Assembly (NCBI RefSeq): GCF_000423465.1
Contig: NZ_KE384021.1
Span: forward strand, 309,105-373,104
Direction of reading: 5' to 3'
Length of the DNA: 64,000 nt
Source of the DNA: Propionicicella superfundia DSM 22317
Lineage (GTDB): Bacteria; Actinomycetota; Actinomycetes; Propionibacteriales; Propionibacteriaceae
How positions within the stretch are numbered: position 1 is the first letter of the stretch; each line of letters starts with the position of its first letter. The position numbers were made by a program, and so were the translations under genes. Shown here piece after piece: positions 1-7,984 of the stretch. The notes beneath the pieces were generated by a model. That model worked only from the letters and a program-made list of their open reading frames with translations, had not been told where the DNA came from and did not search any database.

Positions 1-1067
1 ACATGGCCCCCTGCGTGGAGGCGATGGACGAGACCCTGCAGTTGCTGCAACTGGGCGACTACCGCATGGGCGGCAAGCTCGGCAACTCCCACGGGGCGAT
101 GGTCATGTTCGCGGAGACGTCGGAGTTCCCGAACATGCCGACCGACGGCCCGGACCGCAGGTTCATGGCCATGCCGGCCTACCTCGGCGGCTCCTTCGAC
201 AACGCCGGCGTCAAGTGGTACGGCTCCAACATGGAGAACCGCGACAAGGGCCTGCCCCGCTCGATCCACGTGTTCGTCCTCAACGACAAGGACACCGGCG
301 CCCCCAAGATGATCATGTCGGCCAACCTGCTCAGTGCGTACCGCACCGGAGCCGTTCCCGGCGTCGGCGCGAAGTACCTCGCGCGTCCCGGCTCGGAGGT
401 CGTGTCCATCATCGGCCCGGGCGTCATGGGCAAGACCGGGCTGGAGGCCTACGCCGCGGTGTGTCCGATCACCAGGGCCCAGGTGTACGGGCGCCGCAAG
501 GTGACCGCCGAGGCGTACAAGGAGTGGGCCGCCGAGCGGCTGCCCGACATCGAGATCGTCGTGTGCGACACCCTGGAGGAGTCGGTGCGCGGCGCCGACA
601 TCATCCACTCGGGCGTGTCCGGGCTCGTCGATCCGGCCGTGTACCCGCACGTGCTGACGGAGTGGCTGAAGCCTGGAGCCTTCATCTGTTCGGTGGCGAA
701 CCTGAAGCTGGACGACGAGCTTCTCCTCGACCCGAAGACGGGGCTGTTCATCGACAACATCGGCATGTACTTCGACTGGCAGGAGGAGTTCGGGTACCCC
801 GCGTACGAGACCACCACGGGCATCATCGGAACGCGGTTCGTCGATCTCATCCACGACGGCCTCCTCGACCAGGACAGGGTGGTCAACATCGGCGACGTCC
901 CGCTGGGGCGCAAGCCCGGGCGGACGAGCGACGACCAGATCATCGTCTTCAGCGTCGGCGGAATGCCGATCGAGGACGTCGCATGGTCGACCGTCGTGTA
1001 CCGGAAGGCCAAAGAACTCGGGATCGGCGTCGAACTGCCGTTCTGGGACGTCCCGGCGCTCGCCTGA
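1..1067 (+). CDS. Ornithine cyclodeaminase / mu-crystallin family protein (tyramine oxidase subunit B-like), 5' partial
   Basis: The reading frame is open at the left edge. The first in-frame ATG (position 3) aligns with an internal stretch of the family, not its N-terminus, so the true start lies upstream. Seen: a Rossmann-type dinucleotide motif 'IIGPGVMGKTG' near residue 138, preceded by 'SAYRTGAVPGVGAKYLA', the family's substrate-side signature, and a C-terminal 'GMPIEDVAWSTVVYRKA' segment. Proteins of this family bind NAD(P) and act on amino or imino acids; a close subgroup is annotated as tyramine oxidase subunit B in actinobacteria. A DAO-type flavoprotein follows 89 nt downstream on the same strand, suggesting a shared role in amine or amino-acid oxidation. 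The family is secure; the substrate is not. Confidence 0.85.
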   Translation, partial: MAPCVEAMDETLQLLQLGDYRMGGKLGNSHGAMVMFAETSEFPNMPTDGPDRRFMAMPAYLGGSFDNAGVKWYGSNMENRDKGLPRSIHVFVLNDKDTGAPKMIMSANLLSAYRTGAVPGVGAKYLARPGSEVVSIIGPGVMGKTGLEAYAAVCPITRAQVYGRRKVTAEAYKEWAAERLPDIEIVVCDTLEESVRGADIIHSGVSGLVDPAVYPHVLTEWLKPGAFICSVANLKLDDELLLDPKTGLFIDNIGMYFDWQEEFGYPAYETTTGIIGTRFVDLIHDGLLDQDRVVNIGDVPLGRKPGRTSDDQIIVFSVGGMPIEDVAWSTVVYRKAKELGIGVELPFWDVPALA

Positions 1068-1156
1068 TCGTGACCGTGCCCGGCCTTGGCTGCATGCCAT
1101 GAGCCGGGCCGCGCCGTGATCGGACCACAGACCCTTACAGGAGGAGAAGCAAACTT

Positions 1157-2335
1157 ATGAGTGACGTCGTCATCGTCGGCGCCGGCGTGATCGGTACCGC
1201 CACGGCCTGGGCCCTGACCCAGCGGGGGATCACCGACATCACGATCCTCGACCGCGACAGCGTCGGCTCCGGCGGAACGGGCAAGTCCGCCGGGATCATC
1301 CGCTGCCACTACGGGGTGTCGTCGGTGGCCGCACTGGCCCTGACGAGCCTGGAGTTCTTCGAGAGCGCTCCCGACCTGCTCGGGGCGGACATCGGTTTCG
1401 AGCAGGTCGGCTACCTGGTGGGGATCGGGCCCGAGAACGTGGATCCCTTCCGCGCGAGCCTGGCCAACCAGCGCTCGCTCGGCGTGGAGACGAACGAGAT
1501 CTCGGCGTCCGAGGTCGCCGAGCTGTGGCCGACCGCCCGCCTGGACGACTTCGCGACGTTCTGCCTCGAACCACGCGGCGGCTACGGCGACGGGTACGCG
1601 ACCGCGCAGGCGCTCGCCGCCGCGCTGCGCGGGCGGGGAGTCGTGATCCGGCAGGGCGCCAAGGTCAGTGAGATCGTGGCCGACGGGGACACCGTGACAG
1701 GGGTCAAGCTCGCCGACGGCGAGGTCGTGCCGGCAGGCACGGTCGTGGTCGCGGCCGGCGCATGGTCGGTGCCGTTGCTGAGTGCGCTCGGCATCACGCT
1801 TCCCGTGCAGCCCATCTTCGTGCAGGAGGTGCTCATCGACCCACAGATGGATCTCGGTGCGCCTCCGGTCTTCTCCGACCTCGTGGCCAAGCAGTACGTC
1901 CATCTGCGTGGGGGCGAGATGCTGTTCGGCAACAGTGCCGGGGACGCGATGATCCCCATCCCGGACCCGGACGTGTACCCGAATCACGCGTCCAACGATG
2001 CGATCGAGGCGGTCGCCGAGAAGGCCATCCACCGGTTCCCCGGCATCGAGGATCCGCGGATCTCGACGACGGCGACGGGGGTGATCGACGCGACTCCCGA
2101 CAACAACCCGATCGTCTCGGCCACGGGCTACGCGAGGCTGTTCGTCGCCGCCGGCATGTCGGGGCACGGGTTCAAGATCGCTCCCGGGCTCGGGCGGCTG
2201 ATGGCGGAGATCGTCCTGGACGGCGCGTCGTCGATCCCCAACGTCCCGGCGGCCGACTTCCGGCTGAGCCGGTTCGACGAGGGGGATCTCCTGGTGAGCC
2301 CCTACGTCTACGTCGGGACGACCGGAATCCGCTGA
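1157..2335 (+). CDS. FAD-dependent oxidoreductase, DAO family (sarcosine oxidase beta/glycine oxidase-like)
   Basis: 392 aa. The N-terminus 'VIVGAGVIGTATAWAL' is the GxGxxG dinucleotide-binding motif (about residues 5-20), followed by an acidic residue in 'ITILDRD' that should contact the FAD ribose. The C-terminal 'ATGVIDATPDNNPIV' and 'GMSGHGFKIAPGLG' are the second FAD-contact region typical of sarcosine oxidase beta and glycine oxidase-like enzymes. Such enzymes oxidise secondary or primary amines, passing electrons to oxygen or a partner. A clear AGGAGG-type ribosome site (about 1139-1145) precedes the ATG. It probably works with the upstream ornithine-cyclodeaminase-like gene. The substrate cannot be read from sequence. 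Confidence 0.88.
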   Translation: MSDVVIVGAGVIGTATAWALTQRGITDITILDRDSVGSGGTGKSAGIIRCHYGVSSVAALALTSLEFFESAPDLLGADIGFEQVGYLVGIGPENVDPFRASLANQRSLGVETNEISASEVAELWPTARLDDFATFCLEPRGGYGDGYATAQALAAALRGRGVVIRQGAKVSEIVADGDTVTGVKLADGEVVPAGTVVVAAGAWSVPLLSALGITLPVQPIFVQEVLIDPQMDLGAPPVFSDLVAKQYVHLRGGEMLFGNSAGDAMIPIPDPDVYPNHASNDAIEAVAEKAIHRFPGIEDPRISTTATGVIDATPDNNPIVSATGYARLFVAAGMSGHGFKIAPGLGRLMAEIVLDGASSIPNVPAADFRLSRFDEGDLLVSPYVYVGTTGIR

Positions 2336-2471
2336 TTTCGGATTCCGGCCGCGGGTCGTCGGAGGTCGCCGGAAAACACATGTGAATGACAGTCGCGGAG
2401 TTTGCTCCGCGTGCGGTCGGCCGAAGGGGAAATGTTCCCCATGCGCGGTCGGCCGCATTGTCATGCCCTCC

Positions 2472-2531
2472 GCCGAGCGCTCCGAAACTGCCGGAAAACC
2501 GCCGGAATCCGGCAGTTTCGGAGCGCTCGGC
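2472..2531. terminator. Large perfect palindrome between convergent genes (copy 1 of a dispersed element)
   Basis: Two 23-bp arms (2472-2494 and 2509-2531) are exact reverse complements separated by 14 nt; the arm contains 'GAGCGCTCCGAAACTGCC'. It lies between two convergent genes, so it probably terminates both. A closely related palindrome occurs at 6950-7007. There is no U-tract, as is usual in high-GC actinobacteria. Confidence 0.7.
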
Positions 2532-2580
2532 GAATCCCGGAGGACGGGGGACGGAGGACGGGGGGCGGGGGGACGGGGGG

Positions 2581-4791
2581 TCAGGACGTCTGCGCCATAC
2601 CGCGCCGGACGCCGTCCAGCACGAGCAGCGCCACGTCGCGCACGGCGGGCGCCTGCTCCTGGCCGGCCGCGGCATCGTTCAGCATGATCGTGCAGTAGGG
2701 GCACGCCGTCGCGACGGTCTCCGCGCCGGTCTCGGCGGCTTCGCCCAGGCGGGCCTCGCTGATCCGCGTCCCGCTGGTCTCCTCGGTCCACATCCGCGCC
2801 CCGCCACCGCCGCAGCACATGCTCACCGAGCGTGAGTGCGACATCTCCACCAGCGTGGTCTCGGGCAGGGACGCGAGCAGTTCGCGCGGGGCCTCGTACT
2901 CCTGGTTGTGGCGGCCGAGGTAGCACGGGTCGTGATAGGTGACCGACCGGCGCTCGGACTCCTCGGGCGGCGCCATCGTCAGCCGTCCCTCGCGGATGAG
3001 GGAGTTCAGGACCTGCGTGTGGTGGCTCACCCGGTACGTGCCGCCGAGCTGCTGGTACTCCCGCGAGAGGGTGTTGTAGCAGTGGGCGCAGGTGACGATG
3101 ATCCGATCCACGCCCAGCGCGTCGAAGGTCTCGATGTTCTGCGTCGCCAGCATCTGGTAGGTCGCCTCGTTGCCCGCGCGGCGGGCCGGATCGCCCGAGC
3201 ACGTCTCGGCGTCGCCGAGGACGGCGAACGTCACCCCCGCGAGGTGCAGCAGCTCGGCGACGGCGCGGGTCGTCTGCTTCCCCTTGTCGTCGTACGCTCC
3301 CGCGCAGCCGACCCACAGCAGGTAGTCGACCTCGGCGAGGCTGTCGACATCGGTGCCGACGACCGGCACGGGGAACTCCAGCCCCCGCGTCCATTCGAGA
3401 CGGCCGCGCGGCGGGAGCCCCCACGGATTGCCCTTGGCGTCGAGGTTGCCGAACAGCGGCCCGAACTCCTCGGGGAACTCCGACTTCACCATCACCTCGT
3501 GGCGGCGCAGGTCGAGGATGTGGTCGACGTGCTCGATGTCGACGGGGCACTGCTCGACGCAGGCGCCGCAGGTCGTGCACGCCCACAGGACGTCGGCGTC
3601 GATCACGCCCGGGACGAGGTCGCCCGGCTCGGTGAGGACGCCCGTCGACGCCGCGGCCTTCGCGGCCACGAGAGCGCCGAGGACGTCGGCGGTGTGCGCG
3701 GCTGTGGGGACCTTCGCGTCCCCGGACCGCAGGGCCGGCGCGACGGCGGCGGTGTGATCGCGCAACGCGAGCGTGAAGAGCTTCGGCGACAACGGCTTGC
3801 CGGTGTTCCAGGCCGGGCAGACGTCCTGGCAGCGGCCGCACTCGCTGCACGACGAGAAGTCCAGCAGCGACTTCCAGTCCAGGTCGCGCGCGGTGCCGAC
3901 GCCGAACGACGCGTCCTCGGGCAGATCGTCGAGCTCGCGGATGTCGAACGGCTTCCCGTCGACCAGCATCGGAGCGGCGGCGCCGAGTGCAGGGCCGCCA
4001 TCGGCCTCACGTCGCGCGTACACGTTGAGGACGGCGAGGAACCGGTGCCACGCGACGCTCATCGAGGCCGAGGCGCCGACGACGCCCATCCAGGTCATCG
4101 AGACCAGGATCTTCGCGGTGGCGAACAGCGCGATCCCGGTGCCCAGCGCCGAGGCGGGCGCGCCCAGGAAGGCGGTCCCGAGCCAGGCCGTCGTGGGGTA
4201 GTGCTGCCAGCCGCCCTCGGCGGCCGTCGCGGGATCGGAGCGCAGCAGGGCGCTCTGCAGCGTGTGCATGCCGAGGACGCACACGACGACGAGGGCGATG
4301 ACGGCCTCGACGAAGTACGCCTGCCAGCGGGTCGAGCCGAAGAAGCGGGACCGCCAGTCGCGGGCCGTGTCCGCGTCCTCGGGGGCGTGGTGGTACCGGA
4401 CGCGCAGCACGACGAGCGCCACGATGCCGAGGAGCCCGGCCCAGGCGAAGAGTTCGACGATCCACTGCCAGGGCGCCCAGCCGCCGATCACGGGGAGCTC
4501 TGCGAGCGGATCGAGCGTCTGCGCATACGCCGACCCGAGTGTGGGGACCAGCAGGACGAAGGACATCATCACGAACCAGTGCGCGACCTTGGCGACCGGG
4601 CGGGTCCGGAAGCGCGAGTGGGAGACGATCTCGGCGAGCGCCGTGCGCAGCCGCGTGCCCACCGGCACCAGCCGTCCGGGGCTGGGCCGCCCGACCGCGA
4701 TGCGCCGGACGATGACGACGATCCCGCGCACGAACAGGCCGAGGCCGACGACCGTCGCTACCAGCGCGACCACGAGCAACACGATTCCCAT
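2581..4791 (-). CDS. etfD: EtfD-like membrane (Fe-S) oxidoreductase, probable ETF:menaquinone oxidoreductase
   Basis: 736 aa. The first ~230 residues contain several hydrophobic segments of a cytochrome-b/nitrate-reductase-gamma-like membrane domain (starting 'MGIVLLVVALVATVVGLG'). Two 4Fe-4S motifs follow, 'CSECGRCQDVC' (about residue 315) and 'CTTCGACVEQCP' (about 409), then two CCG-type cysteine-rich domains, the last with 'CCGGGG' (about 659). This architecture matches the heterodisulfide-reductase-like protein EtfD of mycobacteria, which passes electrons from ETF to the quinone pool during fatty-acid oxidation. The gene is divergent from etfB-etfA, which supports the assignment. The frame stays open upstream to 5031, but ATG 4791 has a GAAGG ribosome site and begins directly with the first membrane segment. 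Confidence 0.85.
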   Translation of the reverse strand: MGIVLLVVALVATVVGLGLFVRGIVVIVRRIAVGRPSPGRLVPVGTRLRTALAEIVSHSRFRTRPVAKVAHWFVMMSFVLLVPTLGSAYAQTLDPLAELPVIGGWAPWQWIVELFAWAGLLGIVALVVLRVRYHHAPEDADTARDWRSRFFGSTRWQAYFVEAVIALVVVCVLGMHTLQSALLRSDPATAAEGGWQHYPTTAWLGTAFLGAPASALGTGIALFATAKILVSMTWMGVVGASASMSVAWHRFLAVLNVYARREADGGPALGAAAPMLVDGKPFDIRELDDLPEDASFGVGTARDLDWKSLLDFSSCSECGRCQDVCPAWNTGKPLSPKLFTLALRDHTAAVAPALRSGDAKVPTAAHTADVLGALVAAKAAASTGVLTEPGDLVPGVIDADVLWACTTCGACVEQCPVDIEHVDHILDLRRHEVMVKSEFPEEFGPLFGNLDAKGNPWGLPPRGRLEWTRGLEFPVPVVGTDVDSLAEVDYLLWVGCAGAYDDKGKQTTRAVAELLHLAGVTFAVLGDAETCSGDPARRAGNEATYQMLATQNIETFDALGVDRIIVTCAHCYNTLSREYQQLGGTYRVSHHTQVLNSLIREGRLTMAPPEESERRSVTYHDPCYLGRHNQEYEAPRELLASLPETTLVEMSHSRSVSMCCGGGGARMWTEETSGTRISEARLGEAAETGAETVATACPYCTIMLNDAAAGQEQAPAVRDVALLVLDGVRRGMAQTS

Positions 4792-5072
4792 CCGCCCACC
4801 CTTCGATTCCGACCGGGCCTCCCGGGGAACTCGCGGGTCGGGTGCGGCCCGGCGGCCAGTCGATCCAACGCTACGGGAGGGCATTCCGTCGAGGGCGGCG
4901 TGTCCGCCCCGGTAACGCAACCGAAACGCGTTCGTCATCTTCGCACGGGATATTCCTGGAACGCCGGATAATCCCATGGAGAATCGCCTACGGTGACGGC
5001 TAACACCAGTGCGCCGCGGTGCCCGATTCATGAGGTGAATGGGAGCGGCAGCCGACCGAGGACTGAGGTGCG

Positions 5073-5849
5073 ATGCGAATCCTGACCTGCGTGAAGTACG
5101 TTCCCGATCCCGTGGACGAGGTGAGCTTCTCGTCCGCCCACACCCTTGACCGGGCCGCGAGCTCGTGTCTGCTGTCCGAACTGGACGAGTACGCCGTCGA
5201 GCAGGCTCTACAGGCGCGCGCCGCGCTGCCCGAGGCGTCCGTCGCCGCGCTCACCGTCGGGCCCGCCGACGCCGAGGCGGGTCTGCGCAAGGCGCTGCAG
5301 ATGGGCGCCGACGAGGCGTACCTCGTGAGTGACGACGCCATCGCCGGGTCGGACGTGTTCGGGACGGTCGCGGTTCTCGCGGCCGCCGTCCGGGCGGTGC
5401 CCGACGCCGGTCTCGTCATCTGCGGCATGAGCTCGACCGACGGCGAGATGGGGGTCCTGCCGGCCCTGTTGGCCCACGCGCTGGACTGGCCGCTGCTGAG
5501 CATGGCGGCGTCCCTGGAGGTCGCCGGATCCGGCCTGCGCGGCACGCGGGTCGACGAGGTCGGCGCCCGGACCGTGGAGACGCCGCTTCCCGCAGTGGTG
5601 AGCGTGACCGATCAGACGGGCGAGCCGCGGTACCCGACGTTCAAGGACGTCATGGCCGCCAAGAAGAAGCCGGTGACCGAGTGGTCGCTGGCCGACCTCG
5701 GCGTCGATCCGGCGACGGTCGGCGCAGGCGCCGCGCGGGTCGAGGTGGCCACGATCACGAGGAACCCCGATCGCCAGGCGGGCACGGTCCTCGTCGACGA
5801 CGGCGGAAGCTCCGTGACCGAGCTCGTGGCTTTCCTGACAGAGGCGTAG
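5073..5849 (+). CDS. etfB: Electron transfer flavoprotein subunit beta
   Basis: 258 aa, the usual EtfB length. 'MRILTCVKYVPDP' is the classical EtfB N-terminus, and 'LSELDEYAVEQAL' near residue 35 and the 'ADEAYLVSDD' strand match the family. EtfB binds AMP and, with EtfA, carries electrons from acyl-CoA and related dehydrogenases to a membrane acceptor. GAGG lies just upstream of the ATG. It is followed 12 nt later by etfA and sits divergent from the EtfD-like gene, so all three parts of the electron route are together. Confidence 0.95.
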   Translation: MRILTCVKYVPDPVDEVSFSSAHTLDRAASSCLLSELDEYAVEQALQARAALPEASVAALTVGPADAEAGLRKALQMGADEAYLVSDDAIAGSDVFGTVAVLAAAVRAVPDAGLVICGMSSTDGEMGVLPALLAHALDWPLLSMAASLEVAGSGLRGTRVDEVGARTVETPLPAVVSVTDQTGEPRYPTFKDVMAAKKKPVTEWSLADLGVDPATVGAGAARVEVATITRNPDRQAGTVLVDDGGSSVTELVAFLTEA

Positions 5850-5861
5850 GAGGAGAACGAC

Positions 5862-6815
5862 ATGACGAACGTCCTGATTCTCGCGACCGCGACCGACGGT
5901 GCCGTCGACGCCGCCACGCTGGGGCTCGCCACGCTCGGCCGTGGCCTCGGCCCGCTGTCGGCGGTGATCGCCGGCGATGCCGGGGACGCCGCCGCGGAGC
6001 TCGGGCAGTACGGCGTCGCCGACCTTCACGCCGTGGAGTGCGCCGGGCTCGCCGCGTCGCTCGTGACCGCCCGTGCGGCGCTCGTGGCCGACGTGGCGCG
6101 GACAGCGGGCTCCAGCCTGATCCTCGTGCCCGCCGGCACCGAGGGCAACGAGGTCGCCGCGCTCGTGGCCGCCGAGCTCGGCGCGGGCCTCGTGACGGAT
6201 GCCGTCGGGGTCGGCCTCGACGGCGGCATCGTCCATGCGAGCAAGGTCGTCTGGGCCGGCTCCTACACCGTCGACGCGGTCGTCCGTACGCCGCTGGCCG
6301 TCGTCACCGTCAAGGCCGTCGCCGCGGTCCCGGCCGAGGCGGCGACGGTGCCGAGCGTCCATTCGAGCACGTTCGCCTACGCGCCGGCCGGTCCCGTAGC
6401 GGCCGTCACGGCGACGGAGCCGCCGGTGTCCACGGGACGTCCCCGCCTGGCCGAGGCGAAGGTCGTGGTCGCCGGGGGCCGGGGCGTGGCGGGAGACTTC
6501 ACGCTCGTCGAGTCCTTGGCGGACGCTCTCGGGGGCGCGGTCGGAGCGTCGCGGGCGGCCGTCGACTCGGGTTGGGTCGCGAGCAGCCTGCAGGTGGGGC
6601 AGACCGGCAAGACCGTCGCCCCCGATCTGTACGTCGCGGTCGGTATCTCGGGCGCGATCCAGCACGTCGCGGGGATGCGTTCGTCCAAGCGCATCGTTGC
6701 CATCAACAACGATCCCGACGCGCCCATCCACCGCATCGCCGACCTGGGCGTCGTGGGTGACCTCGCTGTGATCGTCCCGGAGCTGGTGACCCGGCTGGGT
6801 TCCGCTGGGTCGTGA
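5862..6815 (+). CDS. etfA: Electron transfer flavoprotein subunit alpha
   Basis: 317 aa. The C-terminal FAD domain is clear: '[13 protein letters not shown]', '[26 protein letters not shown]' region (about residues 247-270) and '[12 protein letters not shown]', the FAD-binding signature of EtfA. An AGGAG ribosome site precedes the ATG, 12 nt after etfB. It forms the ETF heterodimer with EtfB; the membrane partner is likely the divergent Fe-S oxidoreductase. Confidence 0.95.
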   Translation: MTNVLILATATDGAVDAATLGLATLGRGLGPLSAVIAGDAGDAAAELGQYGVADLHAVECAGLAASLVTARAALVADVARTAGSSLILVPAGTEGNEVAALVAAELGAGLVTDAVGVGLDGGIVHASKVVWAGSYTVDAVVRTPLAVVTVKAVAAVPAEAATVPSVHSSTFAYAPAGPVAAVTATEPPVSTGRPRLAEAKVVVAGGRGVAGDFTLVESLADALGGAVGASRAAVDSGWVASSLQVGQTGKTVAPDLYVAVGISGAIQHVAGMRSSKRIVAINNDPDAPIHRIADLGVVGDLAVIVPELVTRLGSAGS

Positions 6816-6949
6816 CGGCACGGCGACCGGGCGGATGTCCCGCCCGGCGCGGTCGTCGACCCCCCTGTTCCCGCGCTCGCGCGGCGTGGTGGTCGCCGCG
6901 CGAGCGCGGCCGGCCCGATTCGCCGGTCCGCAGCGACGCACACAGTCCA

Positions 6950-7007
6950 CCGAGCGCTCCGAAACCGCCGGAAATCCGCTGATTTCCGGCGGTTTGGGAG
7001 CGCTCGG
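6950..7007. terminator. Palindrome between convergent etfA and gntR (copy 2 of a dispersed element)
   Basis: 27-bp arms at 6950-6976 and 6981-7007 match at 26 of 27 positions around a 4-nt CGCT loop. The outer arm 'CCGAGCGCTCCGAAAC' is the same as in the palindrome at 2472-2531. It sits between convergent genes and is a likely bidirectional terminator. Confidence 0.7.
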
Positions 7008-7024
7008 CGCGGTGCCGGGGAGGT

Positions 7025-7756
7025 TCAGCCGGCCTGCGCGCGGCGCGCAGCGAGTGCCGAGGAGGGGACGAACGCCTCCGCCCCGGGGGTGCCGCCGAGG
7101 TCGCCGGCCAGCAGTTCGCGGGCCCGCGAGAGGTGTTCCTGGAGCAGAGTGGCCACGCGGACGCTCTCACCCGCCTCGATGAGGTCGAGGAGCAGCGCAT
7201 GCTCGGCGACGATGATCTCGGGGCTGAGCCGCTGGCTGCCCTGCAACTGGGACATGCAGAGCTTCACCTCGAACGCCAGCGAGCGGTACATGGCGCTGGT
7301 GCGCGGGCTGCCGAGGGCGTCGATCAGGGCGGTGTGGAAGCGCATGTCGGGCTCGACGACATCGAAGGAGCCCGTCTCCCACAGCGCCGCGATCTCGGCG
7401 TTGGCCACACGGGACGCGTCGGGCACCCGCTTGATCAGCGCGAGCCGGCGCAGCACCTCCGACTCCAGATAGGCGCGCGTCCGGTAGATGTCGCGCACAT
7501 CCTCGGGCCCGAGTCTCACGACGCGCGCGGTCTTGTGGTTGCGCCGGACGAGGACCTTCTCGGACACGAGCCGTTCGATCGCCGCCTTCGCCGTGGCGCG
7601 GGCGATGTCGTAGCGCTCGGCGACCTTCGCCTCCGTCAGGGGCGTGTCGGGCTTGAGCTCTCGCCGGAGCACCTGTTCCTTCAGGTCTTCGGCGGCGGCA
7701 TCGATCACTGACGTGATCACGATGTTCCGAGCCACCTCAAACCCCCCCAGCTTCAC
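7025..7756 (-). CDS. GntR-family regulator, FadR/FCD subfamily (probable lactate-operon regulator)
   Basis: 243 aa from GTG 7756. The N-terminal winged helix (about residues 18-80) contains 'LTEAKVAERYDIARATAKAAIERL'-type recognition helices, and the C-terminal FCD domain carries 'MRFHTALIDALGSPR' and 'EHALLLDLIEAGE', where Asp/His residues usually hold a metal and effector. It is divergent from a lactate permease and lactate dehydrogenase, so an LldR-like role is likely. An alternative start, GTG 7735, has a G-rich stretch just upstream. A -10-like TAGAAT (complement of 7769-7774) lies upstream. Confidence 0.85.
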   Translation of the reverse strand: MKLGGFEVARNIVITSVIDAAAEDLKEQVLRRELKPDTPLTEAKVAERYDIARATAKAAIERLVSEKVLVRRNHKTARVVRLGPEDVRDIYRTRAYLESEVLRRLALIKRVPDASRVANAEIAALWETGSFDVVEPDMRFHTALIDALGSPRTSAMYRSLAFEVKLCMSQLQGSQRLSPEIIVAEHALLLDLIEAGESVRVATLLQEHLSRARELLAGDLGGTPGAEAFVPSSALAARRAQAG

Positions 7757-7923
7757 GGCCGTGAATTGATTCTAACCCCTTGTCACCTAGCAAGTCGGGC
7801 CGAGTCTCGACACGCGAGGCGACGCTCGGCACCCCGGCGTCGGGCAATCGTCCGGACGCCCGCCGCGGGTTCGGTCGTCGACCTCGGCCGACCATGGCAC
7901 TCAAAGTTACCCGGTCAGTTCAC

Positions 7924-7952
7924 TTGCATGTCGAGTCAACTTGCTGAACAAT
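7924..7952 (+). promoter_or_regulatory. Possible promoter of the lactate permease operon
   Basis: TTGCAT (7924-7929) and AACAAT (7947-7952) are separated by 17 nt, upstream of a GAGGAG ribosome site at 7973-7978. The 7757-7984 gap separates the divergent regulator and permease and should also hold the GntR operator, which I could not single out. Confidence 0.35.
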
Positions 7953-7984
7953 CGAGCATCGGCTGTCTCAACGAGGAGATTCCC

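Noticed and set aside
449..3850. Very long minus-strand frame (over 1100 codons) across several plus-strand genes
   Set aside because: It is antisense to clear genes and has Arg/Pro/Gly-rich composition typical of shadow frames in high-GC DNA; no motif was found. The same applies to many other long antisense frames in the window.
5208..6950. Minus-strand 580-aa frame over etfBA
   Set aside because: It is antisense to both ETF genes with low-complexity Arg/Gly/Asp composition and no ribosome site.
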